A stretch of 26,013 nt of DNA from CAZCFB01 sp964511535 (lineage in GTDB: Bacteria; Myxococcota_A; Polyangia; GCA-2747355; CAZCFB01). Below the pieces are notes generated by a model that made no database searches, had not been told where the DNA came from, and was given only the letters and a program-made list of their open reading frames with translations. How positions within the stretch are numbered: the stretch's first letter is position 1; each line of letters opens with the position of its first letter. The stretch covers positions 1 to 26,013 of the forward strand of contig CAZEFW010000137.1 of the NCBI GenBank assembly GCA_964511535.1, in the 5' to 3' direction. Made by a program: the position numbers and the translations under genes. This document shows, one piece after another, positions 7,248 to 17,442 of the stretch.

Positions 7248-7390
7248 CTTGAGACTTGAGACATGAGGCTTGAGGGTTGATTGCCCCAGGCTATTTCCCC
7301 TCATGCCACAGGCCGCGACGCGAAGCGTCGCCAGGCACTTTCCCCTCAAGTCTTAAGCCCCAGGCCTCAAGCCGCGACGCGAAGCGTCGC
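7248..7390. repeat. Heptad CTTGAGR repeats with paired GC hairpins
   Basis: This stretch separates the convergent ugd and MORN-lipoprotein genes. At 7248-7282 are 7-bp units CTTGAGA, CTTGAGA, CATGAGG, CTTGAGG, GTTGATT. The same heptads occur on the opposite strand at about 7345-7373 (CTTGAGG, CCTGGGG, CTTAAGA, CTTGAGG), so the two arrays can pair. Two copies of GCGACGC-GAA-GCGTCGC lie at 7315-7331 and 7374-7390; the second touches the stop codon of the minus-strand gene. A segment containing TTTCCCCTCA precedes each hairpin, so a unit of about 45-60 bp appears duplicated. No gene is seen here. Confidence 0.85.
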
Positions 7391-8028
7391 TAGAACGTGA
7401 TCAGGCACTTCCCGTTGGTGGCCTCGCCGCCCAGCTTGTCCTTGCTCTTCTTGCCTGACTTGGTCCAGTAGAGCCAGGTGAGCACCTTCTTGCCGTCGGA
7501 GTAGGTCCCCTTGGAGGACTTCTTGCCGCTCTTGTGCCAGGTCTCCCAGCAGCCCACCCGGCGGCCGCCGAAGTAGGACCCCTTGGCCATCACCTTGCCG
7601 TTGTCCCACCATGACTTGAAGCTGCCGTGCGGCGCTCCCTCCTTGAACTTCGTCTTGGAGAGCAGCTCGCCGTTGGGGTGATAGAGCTTCAGCGTGCCCA
7701 CCAGGCGCCCGTGCTCGAGCTTGCCCTTCCAGGCCACGGCGCCGTTGTTGTACCAGGCCTTCCAGCTGCCCACCATCAGGCCCCCCTGACACTTGCCCTT
7801 GACCCGCTTCTTGCCGTTGCGGAACGAGAGCTGGATCTTGCCGTCGCCGAACTTGCGGTCGCACTTGAGGGCGTTCTTGAGGTGGCCGCCGTGCAGGGTG
7901 CCGTTGGCGCTGAACAGCAGGTGGTTGCCGTGGTGAACGCCGCGGCCCACCGCGTGGCGGCAGCCCGAGGCGCACAGGATCAGCGCCGCGGTCGCGGCGC
8001 ACGTGATGATGAGTCCGTGTCTTGTCAT
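7390..8028 (-). CDS. MORN-like repeat lipoprotein
   Basis: This 212-residue predicted lipoprotein has a signal peptide with lipobox CASGC (C23). The rest is a series of about six 22-24-residue repeats with the pattern G-x-W-x-x-[WY]-x-x-[NS]-G and K-G-x-[FY], for example GSWKAWYNNGAVAWKG, GTLKLYHPNGELLSKT and GCWETWHKSGKKSSKG. These match the MORN/YwqK-type repeats that form extended beta-hairpin stacks. Such proteins are usually envelope scaffolds; no enzymatic role is indicated. Its ATG overlaps the stop of the upstream MMPL exporter by 4 bp (ATGA), so the two are translationally coupled and may act together at the envelope. AAGG lies 7 nt before the start, inside the exporter gene. Confidence 0.85.
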   Translation of the reverse strand: MTRHGLIITCAATAALILCASGCRHAVGRGVHHGNHLLFSANGTLHGGHLKNALKCDRKFGDGKIQLSFRNGKKRVKGKCQGGLMVGSWKAWYNNGAVAWKGKLEHGRLVGTLKLYHPNGELLSKTKFKEGAPHGSFKSWWDNGKVMAKGSYFGGRRVGCWETWHKSGKKSSKGTYSDGKKVLTWLYWTKSGKKSKDKLGGEATNGKCLITF

Positions 8029-10346
8029 TGGTCGACCTTACCCTCCGGTCCAGGAAAACGAAATGCCCCTAGCCGCGCCATGGCCGGGGCCAGGAACAGG
8101 TCGGCCACCAGCGCCACCACCAGCGTCAGGGGCAGCATGGTGCCGAGGATGTAGATGGAGAGGTAATCCGAGGTGGCCAGGGGCATGAAGCCGAGCACCA
8201 GGATCACCGTGGTGATGACGATGCCGCGCCCGGAGTAGGAGAACGTCCGGCGCATGGCCTGCTCCCCATCAGCGCATCGCGCGGTCTCGATGCGAAGGCG
8301 CATCAGGAAGTGGATCGTATCGTCCACGCCGATGCCGATGGCCATGATGGCCACGATGAGGATGTCGGAGTCCACGTACTCCCACATCCACCCGACGTAG
8401 CCGCCCAGGAAGAAGATCGGCAGCAGGTTGGGCACCATGGACCACGCCCCCGCGCGCACGGACCGCAACCCGATGCACATCATGATGGCCACGATGAAGA
8501 ACACGATGAGCAGCGCCCTGCCCTGCTCCTCGAGGATCACGTTGAACCACTGGCCGAGCATGTAGATGATGCCGGTGGCCTCCACCGTCATCTTCGGCCC
8601 CAGGGCCGTCTGGCCCAGGGTGATGATGCGGTTGCCGAGCCAGGCGGTCCCGCGGAAGGCCCCCTGCTGCATCTGCACCCGCAGCAGCACCTCGTTGCGG
8701 TTGAAGTCGATGAGCCGGTCCAGGTCCTCACCGCCTGACATCTCGAACATGAGCAGGTACTGGGCCAGGGCCTGCCTGCTCCCGGGCAGGATCCCGACCT
8801 CCTGCTCTGCCTGCGGGGCCGGGGCGCCGCGCAACGCCGCGTGCAGCTGCTCCACCAGATCCACGATGGAGGTGACCCGGTCCACGCCCGGCAGCGCCTC
8901 CACCGTGGACTGGAACCCGGCGAGCCTGGCGAAGCGGTCCGGGTCGAGCATCCCCTGGGGGCCGGGGGCGCGCACGTAGACCATCATGGTGTTGGCGCCG
9001 ACGAAGTTGTCCTCGAAGAACTTCGAGTCCTGCCGCAGGGTGTGATCCGCGGCCAGGCGGCGCTGGAAGTCGGTGCCGATGGTCATCCGGGTAAACCCGC
9101 CGAAGACGCCCACGGAGATGATGGCCAGCACCAGGATGACCATCTTCGGGCGTCTGCGGGTGAGCTCGGCCGCCCAGCCGAGGAAGCGGTCGAGCAGATC
9201 CTGCATGCGGCCCGTGGCGCCCTGCCGCCAGGGGCGCGGCTCGGGGAAGATGGAGAGCATGATCGGCGTGAGCGTGACCGCGAGCAGCAGGGCCACCGCG
9301 GCGCCGAAGCCGAGCACCACGCCGAGGACGCGGCTGGCGGGGGTCGGCACCAGCGACAGGGAGAGGAAGCCCACGAAGGTGGTGGCCGAGGTGAAGATGC
9401 ACGCCGCGCCCACCTCGGAGCCGCTCTTGAGGATCGCCTCGCGCTTGGACAGGCCCTTGCCCAGCTCCAGCAGGTAAGAGCTGCAAAGGTGCACCACGTC
9501 CATGAAGCTGATGATCAGGATGATGGCCGGCACGATGCTGGTGAACACGCTGATCTTCGGGTTCAGCAGCACCGCGAAGCCCATGGTCAGCGCCACCGCG
9601 GTCATGGCGATGACCCCGTTGACCGCCACCGGCCAGAGGCGGCGGAACATCAGCCAGACCGTCACCAGCAGCACCACGAGCACCACCGGGAAGCGCTTCT
9701 TGATGTTGTCGTAGGTCTCGTCCATCACCGCCGAGACGGTGGCGGGCAGGCCGGCGAAGTGGAGCCGGCTCGCGGGGATCCCGACGGCGCCGAAGGCGGC
9801 CACCACGCCGCGGACCGTGACGGGCAGCTTCTCCGCGGCCCGCTCCCCGTCGCTGTCCAGCTCCACCAACACCGCCGCGCTCTTGCCGTCCATGGAGACG
9901 AACGCGCCGCCGGCCAGGGGATCGTCGCCGAGCTGCTCGAGCAAGGCGGGCACGCGAGCCGGGCGCTGGCGCGCCAGGTCGGCGTAGCGGTCCACCGTCA
10001 GGGCCTCGTCGTCGCCGCTGACACGCTGGGCGTCGAGCACGCTGCGGACGCGCTGCACCGACTCGAGCCTCGCGATGGTCTCGGTGACCCGCGCCAGGGT
10101 GTCCAGGAAGGCCGGGTCCAGAGGCTCAACGCCCTCCACCGCCACCACGATGATGTCGTCGCTGCCGAAGTCGGCGGCGCGGCTGACATACCGGGCATAG
10201 GCCGGGTGTTCGGCCAGGAACAGGCCGCTGATGGAGGAGCTGATCACGGCGCCGCTGAGCAGCGCCCCGCAGCCGGCCAACAGCGCCAGCAAGCCGGCGA
10301 GCACCAGCCAGCGGAAGCGGAGGACGAGGCGGATGTATGTGGCCAT
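8025..10346 (-). CDS. MMPL/RND-superfamily exporter
   Basis: This 773-residue inner-membrane protein is of the predicted RND exporter type (COG1033-like). It has the duplicated layout of a membrane helix (12-34), a large periplasmic loop (about 40-215), a cluster of helices (about 219-362), a seventh helix (about 401-419), a second periplasmic loop and a final helix cluster. Polar transmembrane residues of the proton relay are visible as FMDVVHL (281-287) and GVDDTIHF (about 673-680). It has about 12 helices in total, with no outer-membrane or adaptor partner adjacent. The family moves lipids, hopanoids or other hydrophobic compounds using the proton gradient; the substrate here is not known. 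No ribosome binding site is visible before the ATG, and a period-6 repeat lies upstream. It is coupled to the MORN-like lipoprotein. Confidence 0.88.
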   Translation of the reverse strand: MATYIRLVLRFRWLVLAGLLALLAGCGALLSGAVISSSISGLFLAEHPAYARYVSRAADFGSDDIIVVAVEGVEPLDPAFLDTLARVTETIARLESVQRVRSVLDAQRVSGDDEALTVDRYADLARQRPARVPALLEQLGDDPLAGGAFVSMDGKSAAVLVELDSDGERAAEKLPVTVRGVVAAFGAVGIPASRLHFAGLPATVSAVMDETYDNIKKRFPVVLVVLLVTVWLMFRRLWPVAVNGVIAMTAVALTMGFAVLLNPKISVFTSIVPAIILIISFMDVVHLCSSYLLELGKGLSKREAILKSGSEVGAACIFTSATTFVGFLSLSLVPTPASRVLGVVLGFGAAVALLLAVTLTPIMLSIFPEPRPWRQGATGRMQDLLDRFLGWAAELTRRRPKMVILVLAIISVGVFGGFTRMTIGTDFQRRLAADHTLRQDSKFFEDNFVGANTMMVYVRAPGPQGMLDPDRFARLAGFQSTVEALPGVDRVTSIVDLVEQLHAALRGAPAPQAEQEVGILPGSRQALAQYLLMFEMSGGEDLDRLIDFNRNEVLLRVQMQQGAFRGTAWLGNRIITLGQTALGPKMTVEATGIIYMLGQWFNVILEEQGRALLIVFFIVAIMMCIGLRSVRAGAWSMVPNLLPIFFLGGYVGWMWEYVDSDILIVAIMAIGIGVDDTIHFLMRLRIETARCADGEQAMRRTFSYSGRGIVITTVILVLGFMPLATSDYLSIYILGTMLPLTLVVALVADLFLAPAMARLGAFRFPGPEGKVDQ

Positions 10347-10360
10347 CGGCGACTGCGCGG

Positions 10361-10396
10361 ACGTCCACGTCTACGTCTACGTCGACGTCTACGTTC
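10361..10396. repeat. ACGTCT hexamer tandem repeat (6 units)
   Basis: The units are ACGTCC, ACGTCT, ACGTCT, ACGTCG, ACGTCT and ACGTTC, lying in the 53-bp gap between the M20 peptidase and the exporter. A short related piece (GTCCACGTCCACGTTA) occurs near 15971-15986, upstream of the HAD-hydratase fusion gene. Confidence 0.85.
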
Positions 10397-10399
10397 TCC

Positions 10400-11764
10400 C
10401 TACTCCGCCAGCTTGACGATCAAGGCCGCGATGGAGCGCGTGCCCTTGTGGTAGTTGACCACCCGCAGGTTCTCGTTGGGCCCGTGGATGTTCTGGTCCG
10501 GCAGGCCGAAGCCCATGAGCACGCACGGCGCCACGAGCGCCTCCTCGAAGGTGGCCACGATGGGGATGGAGCCGCCCTCGCGGATCTCCACCGCGGGCGC
10601 GTCGAACGCCTCCTGCAGCGCGGCGGCGGCCGAGACATACGCCTTGTGGCTGCTGTCGCCGAGGTAAGGCCGGCCGGTGTGGTGGCGCACGAACCGCGTC
10701 TTGACGGTGTCGGGGGCCGTGTCGAGCACGAACCGCTCGATCTGGTCGAGGATCTTCTCCGGGTCCTGGTTGGCCACCAGGCGGGCCGACAGCTTGGCGC
10801 TGGCCGTCCGGGGGACGATGGTCTTGGCCCCCTCGCCGGTGTAGCCGGAGACCACCCCGTTGATGTCCAGCGAGGGCCGCGCCCAGATGCGCTCCAGGGT
10901 GGTGTAGCCGACCTCGCCCGCCACCGCCGGGGAGCCGGTGTTGGCCAGGAACTCGGCCTCGTCGTAAGGCAGGCTGGCGAAGGCCGCGCGCTGCTCCTCG
11001 GACAGCTCCACGACTTCGTCGTAGAAGCCGGGCACCGCCACCTTGCCGTCGTCATGGTGCAGCGCGGCCAGCACGCGCGACAGCACGTTGGCCGGGTTGG
11101 CCACGCCCCCGCCGAAGGAGCCGGAGTGCAGGTCGCCCGCGGGGCCGTCGATGAAGACCTCGCCGTAGGCCAGGCCGCGCAGCCCCATGCAGATGGAGGG
11201 GTAACCTTCGGCGAACATCGGGCTGTCCGAGACCACCACCACGTCACAGGCCAGCTTGTCGGCGTTGTCCCGGATCAGCGCCTCGGTGTGCTCGCTGCCC
11301 GACTCCTCCTCGCCCTCCACGATGAACTTCACGTTGCACGGCAGCGCGCCGCGCACGGCCATCACGCTCTCCACCGCGGCCAGGTGGCAGTGCACCTGCC
11401 CCTTGTCGTCCGCGGTGCCGCGGCCGTACATGCGCCCGTCGCGAACCTCCGGCTCGAACGGCTCCGAGTCCCAGCCGTCCTCCATGACCGCCGGCTGCAC
11501 GTCGTAGTGGCCGTAGAACAGGATGGTCGGCTTGCCCGGGGCGCCCATCCACTCGGCGTACACCGCCGGGTGGCCGCCGGTCTCCAGCACCTCGGTCTTC
11601 TCCATGCCCGCCTTCTTGAGCTGCTGCACCAGCCAGCGCGCGGCCTCGCGGCAGTCCTCCTTGAACGCAGGGTCAGCGCTGACGCTGGGGATACGCAGCC
11701 ACTGTTTGAGCTGCTCGATGCGAGCGTCGAGGTTGCCGTCGATGTGATCGAACATGTCCTTCAT
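10400..11764 (-). CDS. M20 family metallopeptidase (dipeptidase type)
   Basis: This 454-residue cytoplasmic di-zinc hydrolase is of the M20/ArgE/CPG2 family, closest in pattern to the dipeptidases that cleave short peptides. Zinc and catalytic residues are visible: H86 and D88 in YGHYDVQP, D119 in GTADDKG, the E152-E153 pair in VEGEEES, D180 in VSDSP, and a late His in NIHGPNEN. H213 in DLHSG is in the dimerisation domain region that completes the active site in relatives. There is no signal peptide. GAGGTG precedes the ATG. The spermidine-synthase-like reading frame upstream ends only 4 bp before this start, so they are probably co-transcribed. A desuccinylase or acylase is possible, but the YGHYDVQP and NIHGPNE pair favours a dipeptidase. 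Confidence 0.92.
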   Translation of the reverse strand: MKDMFDHIDGNLDARIEQLKQWLRIPSVSADPAFKEDCREAARWLVQQLKKAGMEKTEVLETGGHPAVYAEWMGAPGKPTILFYGHYDVQPAVMEDGWDSEPFEPEVRDGRMYGRGTADDKGQVHCHLAAVESVMAVRGALPCNVKFIVEGEEESGSEHTEALIRDNADKLACDVVVVSDSPMFAEGYPSICMGLRGLAYGEVFIDGPAGDLHSGSFGGGVANPANVLSRVLAALHHDDGKVAVPGFYDEVVELSEEQRAAFASLPYDEAEFLANTGSPAVAGEVGYTTLERIWARPSLDINGVVSGYTGEGAKTIVPRTASAKLSARLVANQDPEKILDQIERFVLDTAPDTVKTRFVRHHTGRPYLGDSSHKAYVSAAAALQEAFDAPAVEIREGGSIPIVATFEEALVAPCVLMGFGLPDQNIHGPNENLRVVNYHKGTRSIAALIVKLAE

Positions 11765-11768
11765 GGTT

Positions 11769-12581
11769 TCACCTCTTGGTCGGTGCGAGTGGGTTGGGTC
11801 GGTCTCCCTGGCGAAGATAGCCGGGCAACGTCAGGTAGACCAGCAGGTAGAAGGCCAGGGTCAGCGCCAGCAGGAACTTGAAGCCGAGCAGCAGCGACAG
11901 GTACTCACACGCGCCGCCCACCACCGCGCCGAGGATGTTGGAGCCGTACGCCTGGTACAGCCGCGGCTCGTCCTTGATCAGGGTCGCGAAGATCATCGCG
12001 GCGAAGAACACTGGCCCGAGGAAGACGAGCACCGCCAGCACGATGCGGGCCGGCGCCCAGGCCACCGAAAGCAGGGCGCTGGTGGGTGTGGCCGCGGCGA
12101 GGGCGAGGTTCAGGGCGAGCACCCCGAGCAGCACCACCACCCGCGGCTGCGCCAGCCGCGCCACCACCAGGTTGCCCAGCAGCACCAGCAGCAGGATGCC
12201 GGTGAAGACCGTCACGTTGACAGCCCAGGTGGAACCGAAGAGCAGCGACAGCGCCACCACGTTGCTCGTCTCGAGCAGGAAGAACGCGGCGCCGAGGAAG
12301 AAGTAGGGCAGCCGGACCCGCCGCTCGCCGCGCGGCAGGAAGAGCAGCGGCAAGAAGCCGAGGGCGATGATCACCAGCAGGAAGGCCCGATAGTGGTCCG
12401 GGATGGTGCGCTTCTTCAGGTAGAGGTAGGGCCAGTCGTCCTCGGGCAGCAGGGCCTCCACCTCGGCGGGCTCGGCGGGCAGCCCGGGCCGCGCGGTGCC
12501 CTCGTAGATGATGCCGTTGGCGTAGGTGCCCCGGCGCACCACGGTGGGCTCGGCGTGGAAGACGCTGCGGAACATCGCCAT
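11769..12581 (-). CDS. C-terminal part of frameshifted membrane spermidine-synthase-like protein
   Basis: This frame continues the upstream 12416-13897 gene after a frameshift at the C8/G8 tract (12634-12641). Read through from that tract it begins RAALTFASVKGWQNDRF, the normal continuation of the methyltransferase-fold domain, and includes the segment RRGTYANGIIYEG. A hydrophobic C-terminal domain of about six transmembrane helices follows (roughly the last 200 residues). The coordinates give the first ATG in this frame; the true coding segment extends upstream to about 12640. Whether it is translated alone is doubtful. Together the parts would make a polytopic protein of about 700 residues. 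The stop is 4 bp before the M20 peptidase start. Confidence 0.65.
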   Translation of the reverse strand: MAMFRSVFHAEPTVVRRGTYANGIIYEGTARPGLPAEPAEVEALLPEDDWPYLYLKKRTIPDHYRAFLLVIIALGFLPLLFLPRGERRVRLPYFFLGAAFFLLETSNVVALSLLFGSTWAVNVTVFTGILLLVLLGNLVVARLAQPRVVVLLGVLALNLALAAATPTSALLSVAWAPARIVLAVLVFLGPVFFAAMIFATLIKDEPRLYQAYGSNILGAVVGGACEYLSLLLGFKFLLALTLAFYLLVYLTLPGYLRQGDRPNPLAPTKR

Positions 12582-13897
12582 GAAGCGGTCGTTCTGCCAG
12601 CCCTTGACCGAGGCGAAGGTGAGGGCCGCCCTGCCCCCCCCGGCAGCAGCAGCTCGCGCACCTGCTGCAGCGACTCCACGGTGTAGACGAAGTTGTCCAG
12701 CCGCAGCGACGAGAAGCTCGACAGCAGCGTGTGGCTGTCGAGGAAGCCGAAGACCACCAGGGCGAAGCGCCGGTCGGTGGTGCTGAAGTAGGAGCGCGCG
12801 TCGTCGTTGACGATGCTGACCCGCGGGCTGTCGTAAGGGCGCTCCGGGTTCAGCGTCCGTCCCATCTGGATGATGGCCGGGTCGATCTCCACCGCCACGA
12901 CCTCCCGGTCGGTGCGCCGCAGCGCCGCCGCCACGTCGTTGCCGGTGCCGGCGCCCACCACCAGGATCGGCCCGGCGGGCAGCTCGTTGATGTCCCGGTA
13001 GGGCGCGTCATACAGGGCGCGCCAGTCGCGCTGGAACGGCGACTCCGATGCCCGCGGTCGCAGGTCGAGCACCATCTGGTGGTAGTCGTTGTTCACGCTC
13101 AGCACATGGCCGATGGGGGCGTCGAAGCGGTGGGTTTTCTGCCGCTGAAGATCGTAATACTGCTCCAGCGGCGCGGTGAAGATGCGGTAATAGGGCGACC
13201 AGGTGAAGCGCTGCTCGAAGGGGGTGGCCGTGGCGAAGATGGCGGCGCCGCAGACCACCGCGACCACCAGGTCCAGCGGCCGGCGGCGCACCAGCGGCGC
13301 CAGCAGGACGAGCCCCACCGCGAACCAGACGGTGGGGCTGGTGCCGAGGCCCGACAGCAGGGCGAACAGCAGGATGCCGGCCACCGAGCCGCCGATCTCC
13401 ACCGAGTAGGCCGTCAGCGGGGGCAGCGGCTTGAACAGCCGGCCGATCCACTGCCCGAAGATCACGAACACGCCGGCGGTGAGCAGGTAGACCAGCGGCA
13501 GGATGAGCCACAGCTTGATCCCCTTGGCGTCGGCCTCTTCCAGCAGCACCCCGATGGGCCCGCCGATCCAGATGAACTCGTCGGGCGAGGCCGGGTTCGG
13601 GTGCTTGAAGGCGGCCAGGGCCACCCCCACCCCCACCACCACGGCCAGGGCGGGCAGCACCAGCCGCGACAGGTTCACCTTGCGGCCGGCCAGGAGCGCC
13701 CCGGCGCCGAGGCCGAAGAAGGCCGCGATGAGCACGAAGTTGGAGTAGTAGGCGACGATGCGAACGCAGGAGCCGAGCCACCGGATCAGCACCAGCTCCC
13801 AGTACAGCGTGGCCGCGCCGCACAGGAACAGCGCCAGGCCGGGGAAGCGGCTACCGAGCGCTCCCCCGTCGAGGCCCTTGGATTCCGAGTCGTTCAT
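12416..13897 (-). CDS. N-terminal part of frameshifted membrane spermidine-synthase-like protein
   Basis: Residues about 15-230 are hydrophobic with six or seven transmembrane helices. A spermidine-synthase-like Rossmann domain follows, with the SAM/dcSAM-binding loop ILVVGAGTGND and the acidic strand end AVEIDP. After LLLPGG (about residue 420) the frame is lost in a run of eight G on the coding strand, and the last 75 or so residues are Arg/Pro/Ser-rich nonsense overlapping the other fragment. Membrane-fused members of this family are common in Myxococcota and related phyla; their substrate is not established, and few have been shown to make polyamines. The HAD-hydratase gene ends 23 bp upstream. 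Sequencing error, a true mutation or phase variation could each explain the break. Confidence 0.7.
   Translation of the reverse strand: MNDSESKGLDGGALGSRFPGLALFLCGAATLYWELVLIRWLGSCVRIVAYYSNFVLIAAFFGLGAGALLAGRKVNLSRLVLPALAVVVGVGVALAAFKHPNPASPDEFIWIGGPIGVLLEEADAKGIKLWLILPLVYLLTAGVFVIFGQWIGRLFKPLPPLTAYSVEIGGSVAGILLFALLSGLGTSPTVWFAVGLVLLAPLVRRRPLDLVVAVVCGAAIFATATPFEQRFTWSPYYRIFTAPLEQYYDLQRQKTHRFDAPIGHVLSVNNDYHQMVLDLRPRASESPFQRDWRALYDAPYRDINELPAGPILVVGAGTGNDVAAALRRTDREVVAVEIDPAIIQMGRTLNPERPYDSPRVSIVNDDARSYFSTTDRRFALVVFGFLDSHTLLSSFSSLRLDNFVYTVESLQQVRELLLPGGAGRPSPSPRSRAGRTTASWRCSAASSTPSPPWCAGAPTPTASSTRAPRGPGCPPSPPRWRPCCPRTTGPTST
12634..12641. other. C8 (coding-strand G8) frameshift tract
   Basis: Eight consecutive C lie exactly where the two reading frames of the membrane spermidine-synthase-like gene must join. 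Nine or six G on the coding strand would restore one uninterrupted frame (LLLPGG(G)RAALTFAS). Eight breaks it. Confidence 0.8.
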
Positions 13898-13920
13898 ATG
13901 TCGGCTTCGCCCGCCCGGGG

Positions 13921-15882
<1,962 letters not shown>

Positions 15883-16040
15883 GTGGGAGCTCCTTTCAGA
15901 TGGGGTGATTTAGAGAAGCTGGATAATCGCAAGCAGGTGGGGTATTGGCAACCCAACCCAACGCGGACGACAGGTCCACGTCCACGTTATCAGCACGACG
16001 CCCACCACTGCTGCTTGACGATCCTTGGCTTCCTGCGCTC

Positions 16041-16049
16041 TGCTACACT
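16041..16049 (+). promoter_or_regulatory. Extended -10 promoter for the BcrB-like gene
   Basis: TGCTACACT contains an extended -10 TG plus the hexamer TACACT (16044-16049). Transcription would start near 16056, about 26 nt before the TTG start, leaving room for the AGGAGG site. The -35 is poor: TTGACG at 16016-16021 is too far upstream. Confidence 0.4.
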
Positions 16050-16081
16050 TCACAATTCAGGAGCTAGCCAGGAGGCCCGCC

Positions 16082-17317
16082 TTGTCCAAGGAGAACAAAG
16101 TCAAATTCAAAAAGATCCACGCCACCGGCCCGATGAAGGGGCTCATGGCGGAGTATTTCAAGGAGCTGGACGAGGCAGCCACCACGGGGAGCGCCAAGGT
16201 CGCCTGGTGCACCAGCGTGGGCCCGGCGGAGCTGCTGCGGGCGCTGGGGTATCTGGTCTACTTCCCCGAGAACCACGGCGCGCTGCTCGGCTCATCGCGC
16301 ATGGCGGCGGACCTGATCCCGGCGGCCAACGCCGCAGGCTACTCGCCGGACATCTGCTCCTACCTCACCAGCGACGTGGGCTCGTACCTGAACAAGAAGA
16401 CGCCGCTGACTCGCGCCTTCGGTATGCAGGGCGTGCCGAAGCCGGACGTGCTGGTCTACAACACCAACCAGTGCCGCGATGTGCAGGACTGGTTCGGCTG
16501 GTACCAGCGGGAGTTCGACGTCCCCATGTGCGGCATCGAGACGCCGCGCTCGGTGGGCGAGGTGACGCCGGCCATCCTCGAGGGGCTCATGGGCCAGTAC
16601 AAGGATCTGGTGCCCACCCTGGAGCAGGCCGCGGGCCAGCAGCTGGATCTCGACCGCCTCAAGGAGGTGATGGACTGCTCCTACCGCTGCACCCTGGGCT
16701 GGAAGCGCACCCTGCGCGCGGCAGAGGCGGCGCCCTCGCCGCTGACCTTCTTCGACGGCACCATCCACATGGGGCCGGCGGTGGTGCTGCGCGGCGACGA
16801 GCGCGCCGTGAAGTACTACGAGCTGCTCAACGATGAGCTGGAGCAGCGCATCGCCGACGGCGTGGGCGCAGTGGACGGCGAGAAGCTGCGCTTCTACTGG
16901 GACGGCATGCCGGTGTGGGGCAAGCTGCGCGAGAACGCCGAGCTGTTCATGCAGAACCAGGCCTGCGTGGTGGCGTCCACCTACTGCAACAGCTGGATCT
17001 TCGAGGGCATGGCCGCCGACGACCCGTGGGAGGGCATGGCCCGGGCGTACACCGAGCTGTTCATCGTGCGCTCCGAGACCTTCAAGGAGCAGTACGTCAC
17101 CAGCATGGTGGAGGACTACAAGATCAACGGCATCATCTACCACGACGCCAAGACCTGCCCCAACAACTCCAATAACCGCTACGGCATGCCCCGGCGCCTG
17201 GCCGACAAGCTGGGCATCCCCTACGTCTCGTTCCAGGGCGACCTCAACGACCTGCGCATGTACTCCGACGAGCAGACCCGCACCCAGTTCGAGGCGCTGG
17301 TGGAGCAGCTGCAGTAA
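16082..17317 (+). CDS. BcrB-like benzoyl-CoA reductase / 2-hydroxyacyl-CoA dehydratase subunit
   Basis: This 411-residue protein belongs to the HgdB/BcrB/BcrC family, whose members bind 4Fe-4S or double-cubane clusters and carry out ATP-driven ketyl-radical dehydration or ring reduction of CoA thioesters. Family hallmarks include WCTSVGPAELLRALG (C43), YFPENHGALLG, ICSYLTSDVG (C92), VYNTNQCRDVQDWF (C131), FFDGTIHMGPAVV, PVWGKLRENAE, STYCNSWIF and DAKTCPNNSNNRYGMP. The pattern is closest to the B-type benzoyl-CoA reductase subunit. No second subunit is adjacent; a cognate-type activase lies at 21928. The TTG start at 16082 is chosen because a perfect AGGAGG sits 6 nt upstream, giving LSKENKV; the frame is open further up to 16025. 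A homodimeric double-cubane-type protein is an alternative. Confidence 0.88.
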   Translation: MSKENKVKFKKIHATGPMKGLMAEYFKELDEAATTGSAKVAWCTSVGPAELLRALGYLVYFPENHGALLGSSRMAADLIPAANAAGYSPDICSYLTSDVGSYLNKKTPLTRAFGMQGVPKPDVLVYNTNQCRDVQDWFGWYQREFDVPMCGIETPRSVGEVTPAILEGLMGQYKDLVPTLEQAAGQQLDLDRLKEVMDCSYRCTLGWKRTLRAAEAAPSPLTFFDGTIHMGPAVVLRGDERAVKYYELLNDELEQRIADGVGAVDGEKLRFYWDGMPVWGKLRENAELFMQNQACVVASTYCNSWIFEGMAADDPWEGMARAYTELFIVRSETFKEQYVTSMVEDYKINGIIYHDAKTCPNNSNNRYGMPRRLADKLGIPYVSFQGDLNDLRMYSDEQTRTQFEALVEQLQ

Positions 17318-17394
17318 CCTGGCGTTGTTCACGGCGCCGCCCGGTCGCCCCCTGGGCGTGTCCCGCGCAACCACGCGCCAGCTCGTGATGGCCC

Positions 17395-17413
17395 CCCCGG
17401 GCTGAAGCCGGGG
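17395..17413 (+). other. GC hairpin upstream of the WD40 gene
   Basis: CCCC-G-GGC-TGAA-GCC-GGGG forms a 7-bp stem with one bulged G and a TGAA loop, about 30 bp before the WD40 start. It may end the BcrB-like transcript. The 125-bp gap (17318-17442) holds nothing else that I recognise apart from an AGGA before the ATG at 17443. Confidence 0.35.
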
Positions 17414-17442
17414 ACGAGGGCAGTCCCCTCAGGATCTCACCC

